15,224 bases of DNA from CAZNNH01 sp964574335. Its GTDB lineage: Bacteria; Acidobacteriota; Vicinamibacteria; Fen-336. Each line of letters opens with the position of its first letter. Position 1 is the first letter of the stretch. The notes beneath the pieces are model-generated. The model did no database searches and had not been told where the DNA came from. It worked only from the letters and a program-made list of their open reading frames with translations. Positions 13,717-15,224 of this stretch are shown here, in pieces. The DNA lies in assembly GCA_964574335.1 (NCBI GenBank), contig CAZNNH010000153.1:1-15224 (forward strand). Reading direction: 5' to 3'. Position numbers and translations under genes: made by a program.

Positions 13717-15224
13717 ATGACGACAAGCCTGTGGTCCCGCACCCGACACGGATCCGTCATGCGTCGGTGGCTCTGGAGCGTCGCCCTGCTCGGCGCCACG
13801 CTGAGCTCGCCTGCCATCGCGGCGGATACCGTCGAGCTGACCGTCGACGCGGAAAAGGCCGGTGCCAAGATCGACCGCAACATATTCGGCCAGTTCGCCG
13901 AGCACCTCGGGCACGGCATCTACGGAGGTGTCTGGGTCGGTCCCGATTCCACGATCCCCAACACCCGCGGCATCCGCAACGACGTGGTGGCCGCTCTCAA
14001 GGCGCTCAGGGTACCGAACGTCCGCTGGCCGGGCGGCTGCTTTGCGGACGACTACCACTGGCGCCAGGGCATCGGACCCGCCGATCGGCGGACGGTGACC
14101 CTCAACCCCAACTGGGGCGGCGTCGTCGAGCCCAACACCTTCGGGGTCCACGAGCTCATGGACTTCGTCGACCAGATCGGCAGCCAGGCGTACCTCTCGG
14201 TCAACGTCGGCTCCGGTACCCCGCAGGAGGCCGCCGAGTGGCTCGAGTACATGACCACGGACCAGCCGACGACGCTGGCCCAGCAGCGGGCGGCGAACGG
14301 CCACCCCGCTCCCTACCGGGTCCCCTATCTCGGGATCGGCAACGAGAGCTGGGCCTGCGGCGGCAACATGACCGTCGACTACTACCTGAGCCAGCTCAAG
14401 ATCTACACGCGGTTCGTTCGCAACTTCAATCCCGAGCAGCAGGAGACGGGGCAGATGATCAAGGTCGCCGTCGGCCCGGGCGGACCGGACACGAAGTGGA
14501 CCGAGGCCATCATGCAGGCCTATCAGAAGCGGCAGTGGAGCTGGGACATCCAGGGCCTCTCCCTGCACTCCTACACGGTGGGCTCGTGGCCCCCCTCGTT
14601 CGCTTCGGTCGGCTTCGGAGAGAAGGAGTACGCCCAGATCCTGAAGCTCACCCTTCGCATGGAAGACCTGCTCGACCGGCAGTCGGCGGTCATGGACAGG
14701 TACGACCCGGAGAAGAAGGTCGCCCTGGTCGTCGACGAGTGGGGCACCTGGTACGCGCCGCTGCCCGGCAGCAACCCGGCCTTCCTGGTCCAGCAGAACA
14801 GCCAGCGGGACGCCGTCCTGGCGGCCCTCAACCTGAACATCTTCGCCCGCCATGCCGACCGGGTGCGGGTGGCCAACATCGCCCAGATGGTGAACGTGCT
14901 GCAGGCGATGATCCTGACGGAAGAGGGCAAGATGGTCCTCACCCCGACCTACCACGTCTTCGAGATGTACGTGCCGTTCCAGGACGCGACCTTCGTCCCG
15001 GTGGCCTTCGACGCCGGCACCTACACCTGCGGCGACACGACGCTGCCGCGGCTGGATGCCATCGCCGCCAAGGACTCGGCCGGCAAGCTGTGGCTGGCCC
15101 TCACCCACCTCGACCCCAACCGACCGGTGGAGGTTCGGGCGAGCCTGGCCGGTATCACGGCCGGGTCCGTGACCGGCAGGACCCTCACCGCACCGGCGGT
15201 CGACAGCGTGAACACCTTCGAGGC
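13717..15224 (+). CDS. Secreted GH51 alpha-L-arabinofuranosidase, partial at the 3' end
   Basis: The 502 codons present run off the right edge. The enzyme releases terminal alpha-L-arabinofuranose from arabinoxyloglucan, arabinoxylan or arabinan. Residues 1 to about 36 are a signal peptide with a long charged start (RRWLWSVALLGATL, cleavage near AIA-AD); many GH51 enzymes are cytoplasmic, so export is noteworthy. Family motifs follow: NIFGQFAEHLGHGIYGGVWV, RWPGGCFADDYHW, acid/base E210 (GIGNESW), GLSLHSYT and nucleophile E341 (VVDEWGTWY). The protein then moves into the C-terminal beta-sandwich (LWLALTHLDPN) and stops at SVNTFE, which in the family is followed by only a few dozen residues. 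It is thus nearly complete. It is co-directional with the upstream hydrolases, 93 bp after GH2. Confidence 0.95.
   Translation, partial: MTTSLWSRTRHGSVMRRWLWSVALLGATLSSPAIAADTVELTVDAEKAGAKIDRNIFGQFAEHLGHGIYGGVWVGPDSTIPNTRGIRNDVVAALKALRVPNVRWPGGCFADDYHWRQGIGPADRRTVTLNPNWGGVVEPNTFGVHELMDFVDQIGSQAYLSVNVGSGTPQEAAEWLEYMTTDQPTTLAQQRAANGHPAPYRVPYLGIGNESWACGGNMTVDYYLSQLKIYTRFVRNFNPEQQETGQMIKVAVGPGGPDTKWTEAIMQAYQKRQWSWDIQGLSLHSYTVGSWPPSFASVGFGEKEYAQILKLTLRMEDLLDRQSAVMDRYDPEKKVALVVDEWGTWYAPLPGSNPAFLVQQNSQRDAVLAALNLNIFARHADRVRVANIAQMVNVLQAMILTEEGKMVLTPTYHVFEMYVPFQDATFVPVAFDAGTYTCGDTTLPRLDAIAAKDSAGKLWLALTHLDPNRPVEVRASLAGITAGSVTGRTLTAPAVDSVNTFE

Noticed and set aside
13649..13720. A 23-codon leader frame whose TGA overlaps the GH51 ATG
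   Set aside because: It has no ribosome site and an Arg/Pro/Ala composition expected by chance; only its ATGA overlap with GH51 is suggestive.
11725..15108. Minus-strand open frame of 1127 codons opposite the GH2 and GH51 genes
   Set aside because: It spans two well-supported sense genes and their spacer, has no domain motifs and shows shadow-type composition.
1..15224. CRISPR arrays, tRNA or rRNA genes, insertion sequences, attachment sites and intrinsic terminators with T-tracts
   Set aside because: I looked for spaced repeats, cloverleaf-like or transposase-like sequences and hairpins followed by T-runs, and found none. The window is almost wholly filled with metabolic genes.

Overview
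This is a high-GC bacterial fragment carrying a plant cell-wall polysaccharide utilisation locus. Nine genes are supported. Six encode exported glycoside hydrolases (GH3, GH29, GH31, GH3, GH2, GH51), two encode cytoplasmic oxidoreductases and one an AraC-type regulator. The activities (alpha-L-fucosidase, alpha-xylosidase, beta-galactosidase, beta-glucosidase/xylosidase, alpha-L-arabinofuranosidase) are those needed to take apart the side chains and oligosaccharides of fucosylated or arabinosylated xyloglucan. That substrate is inferred from the combination; no endo-xyloglucanase, SusC/SusD pair or transporter lies in the window. Codon bias, GTG starts, strong Shine-Dalgarno sites and Sec signals suit a soil Gram-negative such as an Acidobacteriota-like organism, but nothing here fixes the taxon.

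Layout: on the minus strand, an AraC regulator (347-1222) is followed by the first 85 codons of a secreted GH3 enzyme (1-257) that runs off the left edge. Divergently, on the plus strand, a zinc alcohol/polyol dehydrogenase (1338-2411), an aldo/keto reductase (2408-3442) and a secreted GH29 fucosidase (3439-4989) are joined by two identical 4-bp GTGA overlaps. A 173-bp gap holds what looks like the decayed C-terminal end of another hydrolase. Then come GH31 (5163-8069), GH3 (8091-10691), GH2 (10753-13623) and GH51 (13717 to the right edge, nearly complete), all in the same direction with 21-93 bp spacers.

Working model (inference): the exported enzymes trim fucose, galactose, xylose and arabinose from xyloglucan oligosaccharides and cleave the glucan core. 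The reductase plus the polyol-type dehydrogenase could convert a released aldose to a ketose through its polyol, in place of an isomerase. The AraC protein probably controls the divergent operon from the 115-bp shared region, where a perfect 9-bp inverted repeat overlaps its own start codon.

Points of most interest are the coupling of the redox pair to the fucosidase, three catalytic proteins interrupted by inserted beta-sandwich modules (PA14 in GH31 and GH3, a nested jelly roll in GH2), the gene remnant, and the inverted repeat.
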